Origin: Chitinophagaceae bacterium
Lineage (GTDB): Bacteria; Bacteroidota; Bacteroidia; Chitinophagales; Chitinophagaceae
NCBI GenBank assembly: GCA_023229465.1
Contig: JALNZE010000003.1
Coordinates: 124,001 to 188,000 of the forward strand
Direction: 5' to 3'
DNA: 64,000 nt
The stretch's first letter is position 1; the number at the start of each line of letters is the position of its first letter. This document shows, one piece after another, positions 26,162 through 35,607 of the stretch. Below the pieces are notes generated by a model. That model ran no database searches. It was not told the DNA's origin and worked only from the letters and a program-made list of their open reading frames with translations. Position numbers and translations under genes: made by a program.

Positions 26162-28432
26162 ATGAAGGTAATCTGTATCGGGAACTATCCACCTCGCAAA
26201 TGCGGTATTGCCACATTTACAGAGAATTTAGTAATGGCTTTGCAAAAAGCCGCACTAGTGCAATCCATAGATATTGAGATTGAAGTAATTGCCATGAATG
26301 ATGCGGGGCAAACCTATTCCTATCCTTCCATCGTAAAGAAAACAATCCGTGATCACCATAAAAGTGATTACCTGGATGCAGCAAATTATATTAATGATTC
26401 GGACGCGGACATTTGTTTAATACAACATGAGTATGGCATATTTGGCGGCAAAAGCGGATTACTGTTACTTTCATTATTACGACTGCTCAAAGTACCCATA
26501 GTAACCACCTTTCACGCTGTTTTACAAAATCCGGATTTTCACCAGAAAGAAGTATTAAAAAAAATAGCTACTTATTCATCTGCCATAATTGTAATGAGCC
26601 GGTTAGCCATCGATTTTTTGAAAGAGGTATTTGAAGTTCCGTCTTCCAAAATATTTTGTATAGAACATGGGGTTCCCGATATTGAATTGTTGAAACCGAA
26701 AGTACCTCCTGCACCAAAAGACTGGGAAAGTCGTAAAGTGATGCTTACTTTTGGATTAATCGGCCGCAGCAAAGGAATTGAAACAGCTATCAAAGCCATT
26801 CCTGCCATTATTCAAAAACATCCCGACTTTTTGTATGTGGTTATGGGCAAGACACATCCGCATGTAATACGACATGCCGGAGAAGAGTATCGTGATTGGC
26901 TCATTAAAATGGCAGATACACTACAGGTGTCGGAGCACATTCATTTTATTGATGAGTATGTAAATGAAGAACAATTGGTATCCTACCTATTAGCTGCCGA
27001 TATTTATATAACCCCTTATCTTAATAAGGCACAAATCACCAGTGGTACACTTTGCTATGGCCTGGCCGGAGGCTGTGCTGTTCTCTCAACTCCCTATTGG
27101 CATGCAGAAGAAATATTGCAGGATGGCCGTGGCAGGCTTTTTGATTTTGGAAATGCTTCAGATCTTTCAGCACAGGTAATTGAATTATTAGATGAACCGG
27201 TAAAACTGAAAGAAATGCAACAAAAGGCCTATCAGTATGGTCAATCAATTGCCTGGCCAATTATTGGAGAGTCTTACATGCATATTTTTGAAATGATTTC
27301 TTCCCTGGCCATTCATACTGAGACTGAGGTAGCCTCGCAATATCAATTGATTGACTTTCCATTTGATCTGCGGCATTTGATCCGTATGACTGATAATACC
27401 GGTATTTTACAACATGCGCATGGATGTATACCTAACTATAAAACTGGTTATTGCTTAGATGATAATGCAAGGGCACTGTTATTATGTATCAGGGCCTATC
27501 ACCAGTTTAAAGAACCAAGCTATCTGACACTTATCACCAGGTATCTTGCCTACATCAATCATATGGAGCATAAAGATGGTAGTTTAGATAATTTCATGAC
27601 CTATTCCCATACCATCTTCGACACTGTAACATCAGAAGATGCATTTGGCCGAACGATATGGGCGTTGGGCTATTTAATCCGTTTTGCACCGAATGATAAT
27701 TTATTTCAATTGGGTATGGATCTCTTTCATAAGTCGCTCAACCAGGTTGAAAATCTCAGGCATGTTCGGGGATATGCCAATAGCATTATTGGGTTATACC
27801 ATTGTGTAAAGCGGTTTCCTGATCAGGACAGGTATTTAAAAATAATCACTGAACTGGCAGGCAAATTATGTGATGAGTATGATGCTTATTCTAAAGAAAA
27901 CTGGCAATGGTTTGAATCTAAGATGACTTATGATAACGGGCTACTACCGGCCTCTTTATTCAACGCGTATGAACTTACCGGTGAAGATAGATTTTTAACT
28001 GTTGCAGAGGCAAGCACAAAATGTCTTGAATCTAAATGTTTTCTGAATAACCAGCTTTCATTGATAGGGAGTAACAGGTGGCTTAGTTTGGATGAAGACT
28101 ATGAACTTTTTGCCCAGCAACCTATTGATGCAATGGCCATGGTGGTGCTATACAATAGTATGTTTCAAATAAAAAATGATAGTCTCATCGCTGAAAAAAT
28201 CCGCAATTCATTCAAATGGTTTCTGGGCAATAACGACCTTAACCTTCCCATATACGATATAGAAACCGGTGGTTGCAATGATGGTATTGAGGAGTTCAGT
28301 ATTAACCGCAACCAGGGAGCGGAAAGCACCATAGCCTATCACCTGGCCTGGTTAATTGCCGCGCCGTATTTCGAAGCGGAAAAGCCCGCTTCGGAAGCCA
28401 TTTTATCAGTTGAGAATTTTGCTTATTGTTGA
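26162..28432 (+). CDS. GT4 glycosyltransferase with C-terminal helical (glycosidase-like) domain
   Basis: A 756-residue protein of two parts. Residues 1 to about 385 form a GT-B glycosyltransferase of family 4: GNYPPRKCGIATFTENL at the N-terminus, LTFGLIGRSKGIETAI in the donor domain, and the late TSGTLCYGLAGG. Residues from about 400 to the end are alpha-helical with CLDDNARALLL (DDNAR 433-437) and resemble an (alpha/alpha)6-type domain. Its 3' end overlaps the GH130-receiver gene by 27 bases in convergent orientation, and the two are probably linked in function, perhaps in making and breaking a mannose-containing oligosaccharide. That role is inference. Confidence 0.8.
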   Translation: MKVICIGNYPPRKCGIATFTENLVMALQKAALVQSIDIEIEVIAMNDAGQTYSYPSIVKKTIRDHHKSDYLDAANYINDSDADICLIQHEYGIFGGKSGLLLLSLLRLLKVPIVTTFHAVLQNPDFHQKEVLKKIATYSSAIIVMSRLAIDFLKEVFEVPSSKIFCIEHGVPDIELLKPKVPPAPKDWESRKVMLTFGLIGRSKGIETAIKAIPAIIQKHPDFLYVVMGKTHPHVIRHAGEEYRDWLIKMADTLQVSEHIHFIDEYVNEEQLVSYLLAADIYITPYLNKAQITSGTLCYGLAGGCAVLSTPYWHAEEILQDGRGRLFDFGNASDLSAQVIELLDEPVKLKEMQQKAYQYGQSIAWPIIGESYMHIFEMISSLAIHTETEVASQYQLIDFPFDLRHLIRMTDNTGILQHAHGCIPNYKTGYCLDDNARALLLCIRAYHQFKEPSYLTLITRYLAYINHMEHKDGSLDNFMTYSHTIFDTVTSEDAFGRTIWALGYLIRFAPNDNLFQLGMDLFHKSLNQVENLRHVRGYANSIIGLYHCVKRFPDQDRYLKIITELAGKLCDEYDAYSKENWQWFESKMTYDNGLLPASLFNAYELTGEDRFLTVAEASTKCLESKCFLNNQLSLIGSNRWLSLDEDYELFAQQPIDAMAMVVLYNSMFQIKNDSLIAEKIRNSFKWFLGNNDLNLPIYDIETGGCNDGIEEFSINRNQGAESTIAYHLAWLIAAPYFEAEKPASEAILSVENFAYC

Positions 28433-30259
28433 TAAGAGTTGAACAGTATCAATAGGTTTATCAATGTAATCAACGGCACCCAGGCTTAATCCTTTTATTT
28501 TACTGGTTTCACTCGTATAGCCTGAAAGGAAAACAACGGGAATATTGATATTATTTTTTCTAATAAACTCAAGTAGCTGATAGCCGTCAAAATTTGGCAT
28601 AGAAATATCCGACAAAATAAGATCAAATTTTTTTCGTCCAATTTCCATTAGGGCCACTACTCCATCAGGCGCCACTTCAACCTGGTAATTCTCAGATTTG
28701 AGAACTTTCGAAATAATATTCTGTGTCATTACTTCGTCTTCTACTACCAGGATATGGGCCCTCGGTAAAATACTCAAATCTGTTTTATGGTAGTCAGAAG
28801 GAATAAGTTGCTCCAGCAATTCATCCAGTTGTACTGTTGCATAGGTGGAGGATGTATCAGACATGGCATACGGCAATACCAATTCATCATTATTAATGAT
28901 GGAACCGCAGGAATAGACCACATTTGGCACATACCCTTCTCTTTCCTCATCATTGGGCGCTATCAAAGGTTCTGAAAGTTCTCCAATTACGATGGTTGGA
29001 TCATGCAGATCCAGCAGCATGGCGCCAATACAATATTTTCGCATGGTACCAACACCATGGGTTATTACCAGCCAGCCATATTTTGTTTCTATCGGCGATC
29101 CGCAATTACCTACCTGGATAAATTCCCATGGAAATTTTGGCTCCTGTATTTTAATGGCTTCTCCCCATAAATTAATATCATTTGAATACATAATAAAATT
29201 ATTCACCCCGTCAATTCTTGACAGCATGGCATACTTCCCATCAATTTTTCTGGGAAACAGCGCCATCCCTTTATTTTGGGCGTTTTCACCATATATGGGC
29301 ATAATTTTGAACTGATAAAAATCCTTCGTTTCAATCAGCTTGGGCATAATGGTATATCCATTATAGGCAGTGTAGGTTGCATAATACCACTCCCGCCCGT
29401 CATCATCGGTAAATTTCGTAAAGCGCGCATCTTCAATACCATTGCTCTCTGCCGCGGCCAGTGGAAAAATAACGCGGTCTGAAATACCCGTATCCAGCGA
29501 AAAAGTAATTTCATAATGAGAAGCCGCTAACCAGGCAATGGTTTGCAAAATTTTCTGTTGTAATTCATCCGGATTCATCTCCCGTTTTGTCTGTTCTATG
29601 GCACTATTCAACTCGTTATAATCAAATTCCTGCTTAAGCTTTTCCATCACAATAGTCACGATGGGCTGATCGGCATGCATCTCATTTAATTTTTGACGAA
29701 AGGAGTCTTTTGTATACAGATGTTTTTTGATGACTTCCGCTTCTTCAATTAACCTACCGGTTGGATTTAGTACAAGGTTATTTTTTGCATCCAGTATCCC
29801 TCCCCGAAAAACGATCGAAGAAATATGTCCCTCACCAGTTGCCCTGAAACTAACAATCACTCTTTTTTGTCCCAACTCTAAACCGCTTTGGTCAGGATCT
29901 TCCACCATGGAAGGATTAAAAAAAGCGGCAGATTCTATACTGTATTCCGAAGAAAAATAGGCGCCGATGAGCAACCGTTTATTATACGACAAGCTTTGGA
30001 GGTCGCCTGCACGCCCAGCTAATATATCAGAGACCCTGTTAAAATGCTTTTGAAATAATTTGGATATGTTTCTGTGACGGGAAGAAAAGTCGCGTAATGA
30101 TTGATTTAAGGTAAGTTTAGCGGCCTCGTCCGGCATATCATTTACCTTCTGAATGATAGACAGGGTGCGTGTTTCAGGCCCAGGATAAAAGAATCTTGCA
30201 ATAACACGTTTGGGGTCACTTAAAAAGCGCACCGGCTTGCGGTTGATGGTGGTACTCAT
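28406..30259 (-). CDS. GH130-like glycoside phosphorylase fused to a response-regulator receiver domain
   Basis: A 617-residue fusion. After a helical N-terminal region (1 to about 240) comes a five-bladed propeller of the GH130 type with GIEDAR (274-279, proposed catalytic Asp277), GMALFPRKIDGKYAML (331-346) and VGNCGSPIETKYGWLVITHG (383-402). GH130 enzymes cleave beta-mannosides by phosphorolysis. From 503 to 617 there is a complete receiver domain: acidic pocket Glu507/Asp508, phospho-acceptor Asp551 in ILSDISMP, and Lys601 in DKP. No histidine kinase is adjacent. No stop or frameshift separates the domains, so the fusion is real in this sequence. Confidence 0.82.
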   Translation of the reverse strand: MSTTINRKPVRFLSDPKRVIARFFYPGPETRTLSIIQKVNDMPDEAAKLTLNQSLRDFSSRHRNISKLFQKHFNRVSDILAGRAGDLQSLSYNKRLLIGAYFSSEYSIESAAFFNPSMVEDPDQSGLELGQKRVIVSFRATGEGHISSIVFRGGILDAKNNLVLNPTGRLIEEAEVIKKHLYTKDSFRQKLNEMHADQPIVTIVMEKLKQEFDYNELNSAIEQTKREMNPDELQQKILQTIAWLAASHYEITFSLDTGISDRVIFPLAAAESNGIEDARFTKFTDDDGREWYYATYTAYNGYTIMPKLIETKDFYQFKIMPIYGENAQNKGMALFPRKIDGKYAMLSRIDGVNNFIMYSNDINLWGEAIKIQEPKFPWEFIQVGNCGSPIETKYGWLVITHGVGTMRKYCIGAMLLDLHDPTIVIGELSEPLIAPNDEEREGYVPNVVYSCGSIINNDELVLPYAMSDTSSTYATVQLDELLEQLIPSDYHKTDLSILPRAHILVVEDEVMTQNIISKVLKSENYQVEVAPDGVVALMEIGRKKFDLILSDISMPNFDGYQLLEFIRKNNINIPVVFLSGYTSETSKIKGLSLGAVDYIDKPIDTVQLLSTISKILN

Positions 30260-30402
30260 GGCACTAATTGAAGGCTATAAAGTTACCGCTTATATCAACA
30301 CTTATTCTGAATTTCATCAGATGATCAAAACGTCATCCGTCATTCGCGAAACGTGAGACCGGCTTACTAATACATCTGATAACCGACATCTAACAATAAA
30401 AA

Positions 30403-30774
30403 CTACAAACCTCATAAGCCGGATTCTGTTTCTAAACTATCATTTATCTGGCCATGCCATTACTGGCACGATCTTGCTGCCTACCCTGGACCCTTCCCGC
30501 ATGAAGCGGAATTGGGCGAGCAGCCCTCAGAGGATCCTATATGTGGCATTACAGCACCCAAGGTTTACCCATCCCGTTTGTTACCAATCAGGACCGTGAG
30601 CTTTTACCCCACATTTTCACCTTTTCCCCCGATTTTCATCGTGGGTAGTTATTTTCTGTGGCACTTTCTCTTTCCCGGTTAAAACCGGGAAGCCGGCTAT
30701 TAACCGGTGGGTTGCTCTGCGCTGTCCGGACTTTCCTTCCCGATAAAATCGGAACGATAGCTCGGGTTTGTAGC
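30403..30774 (-). ncRNA. rnpB: RNase P RNA (bacterial type A)
   Basis: On the minus strand the 5' part has the conserved GGAAAGTCCGGACA block (complement at about 30722-30736), and the 3' part has ACAGAATCCGGCTTA (complement at about 30415-30431). The outer ends pair perfectly as stem P1: CTACAAACC (30765-30773 on the complement) with GGTTTGTAG (30403-30411). A run of T follows the 3' end and may end transcription. A TAACTTTA box just upstream (30779-30786) could be the -7 element. The RNA cleaves 5' leaders from pre-tRNAs with the RnpA protein, which is not encoded here. Confidence 0.93.
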
Positions 30775-30852
30775 GGGGTAAAGTTATAAAGTAATAAGTA
30801 GAAAGTAGTAGGTTATGGTGTAATAAATCCGGCTGGGGGGCTGTAAGCCGGG

Positions 30853-30890
30853 TAATTACCCAATTAATGAACCAGGTAATTGGGTAATTA
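30853..30890. repeat. 14-bp inverted repeat between the Smr gene and rnpB
   Basis: TAATTACCCAATTA (30853-30866) is the exact reverse complement of TAATTGGGTAATTA (30877-30890), with a 10-base loop. The right arm contains the stop codon of the DUF2027-Smr gene. It could act as an mRNA-end hairpin for that gene, though no T-run follows. Confidence 0.6.
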
Positions 30891-31916
30891 ATATTGAAAA
30901 AATATTTCAGTGGCTCCATAACCAAACCGGGGGTTATATTGATTGATGAAGGTTTTTACTTCGCGCTTTATTTTCAGGATATCATGAATTTCATCACGTA
31001 GTTTTCCCGTTCCTACACCATGAATCACCACCAGGGATGGTTGCCTGTGTGCAACGGATAAATCATACCACTTGTTAAACGCATCCAGTTGCATAGTCAG
31101 GATTTCAAAATTGCTCATATGCTTCCAATGATCAGAAAGCTTGTCTATGTGCAGGTCAACCAAAGACCTTGCAGGCTCTAAATGTTCTAAAACTTTAGAT
31201 GCATCATATACTTTATACCCTTTGGCCGCCAGTACATTCAATTCAAAATAAGCTTCCGCGGCTCTATCGGGATACAAAGTAAATAATTGATAAGAAATGG
31301 CAGGCGTATTATTTTCTTTCATCTCCTCTACCTTCTGAAATACCTGTTTCGGTTTCAATTTGAGAAGCGTTTCAAAATGAGGGGCCTTCTTTTTATCAGG
31401 GAGGGTTAAAGAAAAATCAAAGGAGAATGTAGGCGTATCATTCACTGTTTCAAACGGAATATCATGCAGGTAAAAATCATGAAAAGCCTCTATATTACTG
31501 GTTAATTCGAATGAGGTATTACCAAGAAATTGCTGGGTATAGGTGAATTGATAAGCCAATTTTGTTTGATTCACCAGGTGTATCTTAAACAGTTCTACCA
31601 CTTCATCATTAAAATCATCGAGCGAAAATTTTGGGATAAAGGATAACCATACACCATCCGCAACTTTTATTTGGTTAGGTTGAGGCTTCTCTTTAGGTAT
31701 CTGATCAATATATATTTTGGGATCAGCTTTCTTTTCAGGGAAAAGTTTCTTCGAAGTAAACCGCATAAAATAAGGGAAATCAATCTGATCCATATAAGCG
31801 GGAAACTTTACCCCACGTACTTCAATCATCACCATTTTATCGTTCATGATCTCCACTACGCTGCCCTCCTCATTACTTAGCAGTACAATTATTTCATCGC
31901 CAACCTGGTACTTCAT
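30888..31916 (-). CDS. DUF2027 and Smr domain protein
   Basis: A 342-residue protein. The N-terminal part starts with a short SH3-like barrel (VGDEIIVLLSNEEGSVVEI), followed by the DUF2027 beta-rich region. The C-terminal Smr domain has DLHIDKL and the nuclease-type motif VIHGVGTGKLRDEI. Smr domains bind or cut nucleic acids, for example at ribosome collisions in MutS2 and related proteins. The fusion is characteristic of Bacteroidota and its own role is not established. The start overlaps the stop of the permease gene by ATGA (31913-31916), which suggests translational coupling. Confidence 0.88.
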   Translation of the reverse strand: MKYQVGDEIIVLLSNEEGSVVEIMNDKMVMIEVRGVKFPAYMDQIDFPYFMRFTSKKLFPEKKADPKIYIDQIPKEKPQPNQIKVADGVWLSFIPKFSLDDFNDEVVELFKIHLVNQTKLAYQFTYTQQFLGNTSFELTSNIEAFHDFYLHDIPFETVNDTPTFSFDFSLTLPDKKKAPHFETLLKLKPKQVFQKVEEMKENNTPAISYQLFTLYPDRAAEAYFELNVLAAKGYKVYDASKVLEHLEPARSLVDLHIDKLSDHWKHMSNFEILTMQLDAFNKWYDLSVAHRQPSLVVIHGVGTGKLRDEIHDILKIKREVKTFINQYNPRFGYGATEIFFQY

Positions 31917-33622
31917 TTTGTGAAATTACTAAGTTTGCTCCTTTTTCTTCCATACAAAAAATAAATGGTCAGCCCCAAACCCATCCAGGCAAAGAACCAT
32001 AACCAACTGATAGCGGGTATCTCAATCATCAGGTACAGGCAACTTAAGGCGCCAATAACTGGAATTACAGAATACGACCCTATAAAACTTTTGATCGCGG
32101 TAATAATGGCTATAAACATGAATACAAGAAATAATATCTCCTGGTGTCCTTCAGAACTTAGATTGGTCAACGCATCACTAATACGGGTTCTGAATAAGTA
32201 CGAAGTAAGCATCACAATTGCCGGTATGAGATACTTTCCATTAAAATAGGGAAGCTGAAAAGCGCTGCTGCCTTTTATCCTGGCTATTTTGGGCAAGACC
32301 AATACACCAAAACATACCAATACAAAAGCGAATAAAGTGCCAATGCTGGTAAGATCAGTCATGGTACTGCTCGATACAAATAAAGCGGGAATACCTACCA
32401 TAAAGCCTGTTACAATCGTAGCAAAAGAGGGTGTATGAAACTTTGGATGTACTTTAGAAAAACGCTTGGGTAATAAGCCATCGCGGCTCATACTCATCCA
32501 GATTCTTGGCTGACCTAACTGGAAAACCAATAATACACTGGTAGTAGCTACCACGGCGCTTACTGAAATCAGGTACCCGATCTTATTCATGTGTAATTTC
32601 TCGAAAACATACGCCAACGGGTCATCCACTTTCAGTTCACTGTACCTAACCATTCCGGTTAATACCAGTGCAATCAGAATATACAGTACGGTACAGATCA
32701 GTAAAGAATAGATCATTCCCCTGGGTAAATCACGTTGTGGATTCTTACATTCTTCCGCAGTAGTAGAGATGGCATCAAACCCAATATAGGCATAGAATAC
32801 AGCCGATACGCCAGCCAATACACCACCAAACCCATTGGGCAAAAATGGATCCCAGTTTTTAGTATCAACATAGAAGAATCCAATAGCAATAATAAAAACT
32901 ATCACGATAATTTTGAATATCACCATGAAGTTGGTCGTCTTTTTACTTTCTTTAATACCGATATATGCCAGTACTGTAATCAGGAAAACGATAATTAATG
33001 CAGGCAGATTGATGATCACCTTCCAACCGGCGATAACCGGTGCATGCAGGATGGCATCATACCCCATTTTAGCATTTTTGGTAAGTGTTTCAAGTACCTG
33101 ACCATTTGCCAACCCTTTCATGGCTTCGGCATAGCCGGCTTTTGCATTAGAAGGATTGGTAGCCAGCCAGCCGGGTAATCCTATATGAAATCCTTCCAGT
33201 AAATTATTAAAATAGCCACTCCAGCTAATGGCCACCACAATATTTCCGATAGCGTATTCCAATATCAGGGCCCAACCAATAATCCAGGCAATTAATTCAC
33301 CAAATGAAACATAGGCGTAGGTATACGCACTTCCGGCAATAGGTACCCTGCTGGCAAATTCCGCGTAACACAAGGCGCTAAAACCACAGGTTACCGCTGT
33401 TATCATGAATAAAAAAACAATGCCCGGCCCCCCATTGAACGCGGCAGTGCCAATGGTAGAAAAGATACCGGCCCCAATAACCGCGGCAATGCCCATAAAC
33501 GTAAGGTCGCGCACACCCAATACCTTACGCAAGCCGGTACCACCATGCCCATCAGCCAGTCCGGCTGCAGAATCTGCTACAATTTTTTCTATCGATTTTT
33601 TTCGGAAAAGTGAATCAGACAT
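31913..33622 (-). CDS. APC-family amino acid permease
   Basis: A 569-residue inner-membrane transporter with about 12 to 14 hydrophobic helices. The first helix has the broken G(A/S)G motif of the APC fold, AAVIGAGIFSTIGTAAF. The conserved AFFAYIGFD-type motif appears as AVFYAYIGFDAISTTAEE. It resembles cationic amino acid transporters (CAT type); the substrate cannot be told from the sequence. It is coupled by a four-base overlap to the DUF2027-Smr gene downstream. Confidence 0.9.
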   Translation of the reverse strand: MSDSLFRKKSIEKIVADSAAGLADGHGGTGLRKVLGVRDLTFMGIAAVIGAGIFSTIGTAAFNGGPGIVFLFMITAVTCGFSALCYAEFASRVPIAGSAYTYAYVSFGELIAWIIGWALILEYAIGNIVVAISWSGYFNNLLEGFHIGLPGWLATNPSNAKAGYAEAMKGLANGQVLETLTKNAKMGYDAILHAPVIAGWKVIINLPALIIVFLITVLAYIGIKESKKTTNFMVIFKIIVIVFIIAIGFFYVDTKNWDPFLPNGFGGVLAGVSAVFYAYIGFDAISTTAEECKNPQRDLPRGMIYSLLICTVLYILIALVLTGMVRYSELKVDDPLAYVFEKLHMNKIGYLISVSAVVATTSVLLVFQLGQPRIWMSMSRDGLLPKRFSKVHPKFHTPSFATIVTGFMVGIPALFVSSSTMTDLTSIGTLFAFVLVCFGVLVLPKIARIKGSSAFQLPYFNGKYLIPAIVMLTSYLFRTRISDALTNLSSEGHQEILFLVFMFIAIITAIKSFIGSYSVIPVIGALSCLYLMIEIPAISWLWFFAWMGLGLTIYFLYGRKRSKLSNFTK

Positions 33623-33664
33623 GTATGGTATTTTTTTTCGTAAGCTAACTATTTAATTCCAACC

Positions 33665-34630
33665 TCAAAACTCCCGCTGAATCAAAAAATCGGCCAGTTC
33701 TTCCAAAGGTTTTTTACGTACGCCTATTACAGCTATAGCAGTAAGATGCCCAAGAGCTGTTTGCAGGTATTTTTCTTTCAGCTCTTTTGCCCATTGGTCT
33801 ACATTACAGTCTTTGAATATGGATACTACTTTTTGCACTTTATCTGCAGAATGCTGTTGCATCAGGTTCTGTAAAGATTTTTTCTGCGCAGGATTGGCAG
33901 TTTCCAGGGCATATAAAAGCAAAAATGTTTTCTTGTTCTGCCGTATATCCCCCCCCACTTCTTTGCCAAATTTTTCAGGATCACCAAAAGCATCCAGGTA
34001 ATCATCCTGTATCTGAAATGCGATTCCGAGGTTCTTGCCAAACTCATATATATGCCGGCAGTTACCTTCACCGGCCCCTCCTAAAATTGCGCCCATCTCA
34101 AGACTTGCCGCCAGTAATACCGAAGTTTTTAAGCTGATCATTTCAATATAGGCTTCTAAAGAAACATCGGGCATGGTTTCAAAATCAATATCCAGTTGCT
34201 GTCCTTCGCATACCTCTCTTGCTGTTTTATTAAATAACTGAAGTATCCTGTGCAGGTATTGTACATGGATGCGGTTCAGGTAATCATACGCCTGTATCAT
34301 CATCACATCACCCGTAAGTAAAGCGGTATTAGCGCCGTATTTCATGTGAACGGTTTCCATACCCCTACGCAAGGGCGCCTCATCCATAATATCATCATGT
34401 ATCAGCGTAAAGTTGTGAAACAACTCTATAGCAGTAGCTACCTGGTAAGCATCAGGAGAAATGGCATTAAACAGCTCATTCCCCATCAGGCACATTACCG
34501 GGCGTATCCGTTTACCACCCCATGATAAAAAATATTCTCCGGGCTCATAAAGGCTTGCAGGTGTTTGTGGAAAATGCCTCACACTGAAACGTTCCCCAAA
34601 ATCAGCAACCAGTTCTTTAAATGTATGCAT
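33665..34630 (-). CDS. Polyprenyl diphosphate synthase (farnesyl/geranylgeranyl type)
   Basis: A 321-residue trans-prenyltransferase that condenses isopentenyl diphosphate with allylic diphosphates. The first Asp-rich motif is DDIMDEAPLRRG and the second is DDYLDAFGDPEKFGKEVGGD. GGKRIRPV for substrate binding is at about residue 34. The residues before the first Asp motif (LFHNFTLIHDD) include aromatic positions that restrict chain length, so a C15 to C20 product is likely. It forms the start of isoprenoid chains for quinones and carotenoids. Confidence 0.9.
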   Translation of the reverse strand: MHTFKELVADFGERFSVRHFPQTPASLYEPGEYFLSWGGKRIRPVMCLMGNELFNAISPDAYQVATAIELFHNFTLIHDDIMDEAPLRRGMETVHMKYGANTALLTGDVMMIQAYDYLNRIHVQYLHRILQLFNKTAREVCEGQQLDIDFETMPDVSLEAYIEMISLKTSVLLAASLEMGAILGGAGEGNCRHIYEFGKNLGIAFQIQDDYLDAFGDPEKFGKEVGGDIRQNKKTFLLLYALETANPAQKKSLQNLMQQHSADKVQKVVSIFKDCNVDQWAKELKEKYLQTALGHLTAIAVIGVRKKPLEELADFLIQREF

Positions 34631-34771
34631 GGTACAAACCTAATTATAAAAGCAAAAGCAGCCGCATACAAACCTTAACTATTCTTTGAACAGGAGGCAA
34701 CTATTTTGGCACGATTTTGAATAGATAGTAAAAACGCATACACTATGAACCATCATTAATAAACTATACCT

Positions 34772-35251
34772 ATGAAACATCTATTCCTGGCAGCGCTATT
34801 ATTGCTGTCTGTTACCAGTACAAATGCCCAGCTAAATAACGGAAGCGACTATACAACGGCTATTGGCATTAAAGTATACCCGGGCGCCGTGAGTGTAAAA
34901 CATTTTCTTTCCGCCAACCGTGCTGTGGAAGGATTGGGATATATTTCTTCTGATGGCTTCCGGTTAACGGGTTTGTATGAATTGCATGCAGGTATTGGCA
35001 CCGTAGAAGGACTCAAATGGTATATTGGCGCCGGTGGCCACCTGGGTGTATGGAGCGATACCTGGAAAACAAGGTATCCAGCCAGGGAAGGCGGACTGGC
35101 TATTGGTATTGATGGTGTACTGGGGCTTGATTACAAAATAAAAGGGGCGCCGCTAAATCTGAGCTTCGACTGGCAACCTTCCTTCAATATCATTGGTTAC
35201 AATTATTTTGAAGGAGAATGGGGTGGATTGGCGGTGCGGTATACTTTTTAG
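34772..35251 (+). CDS. Small outer-membrane beta-barrel-like secreted protein
   Basis: A 159-residue protein with a signal peptide (MKHLFLAALLLLSVTSTNAQ). The mature part is rich in Gly and aromatic residues in alternating pattern (AIGIKVYPGAVSVKHF, GLYELHAGIG) and ends VRYTF, as in small eight-stranded outer-membrane barrels of Bacteroidota. The function is unknown. It diverges from the prenyl synthase gene and is followed directly by the CCCCTACGGGG palindrome cluster. Confidence 0.7.
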   Translation: MKHLFLAALLLLSVTSTNAQLNNGSDYTTAIGIKVYPGAVSVKHFLSANRAVEGLGYISSDGFRLTGLYELHAGIGTVEGLKWYIGAGGHLGVWSDTWKTRYPAREGGLAIGIDGVLGLDYKIKGAPLNLSFDWQPSFNIIGYNYFEGEWGGLAVRYTF

Positions 35252-35253
35252 TG

Positions 35254-35536
35254 TAGCCCCTACGGGGCATCTATTATCTGTTCTGCTTTTTTTTACAGAG
35301 CTTTTGCCCCTATGGGGCAGAGAAAAACAAGATTAATGGGCAGAGAAAAATAGGAAGAATAGCCAGCTATTTTCATAATACATTATTTTTTTTTAGGAGG
35401 AGGGATTAAATTCATAATCTCCTCAATGAGATATTTCAATCATTCGGGGAGTGCCCCCTTCCCACAAAATATCCCGTAGGGATAACCGCTCTGTAACACC
35501 TGAAAACACTTGATTATGTATGCCCCGTAGGGGCTA
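35254..35536. repeat. Cluster of CCCCTACGGGG-type palindromes (REP/MITE-like)
   Basis: The gene-free stretch between 35251 and 35608 holds four palindromes: TAGCCCCTACGGGGCAT (35254-35270), TGCCCCTATGGGGCA (35305-35319), TATCCCGTAGGGATA (35470-35484) and ATGCCCCGTAGGGGCTA (35520-35536). The first and last are exact 17-base inverted copies, bounding a 283-base unit. The unit also has a direct repeat GGGCAGAGAAAAA at about 35316 and 35339. No ORF of note lies inside. It looks like a non-autonomous repetitive element. Confidence 0.65.
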
Positions 35537-35607
35537 CCCTCTTTGCGGCTTGCTGTATGTAAAACCCCAAAAATAAATCATGAATATCAATATTCCCCTC
35601 TGCCGGA

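Noticed and set aside
30617..30925. A 102-codon open frame on the minus strand
   Set aside because: It overlaps the conserved 5' half of RNase P RNA, and its translation has no protein-like pattern.
34706..34720. Sigma-54-like promoter (TTGGCACG with TTTTGA) before the small barrel gene
   Set aside because: The distance between the GG and the downstream G is one base shorter than required, and the -12 GC is replaced by GA. Sigma-54 spacing is strict.
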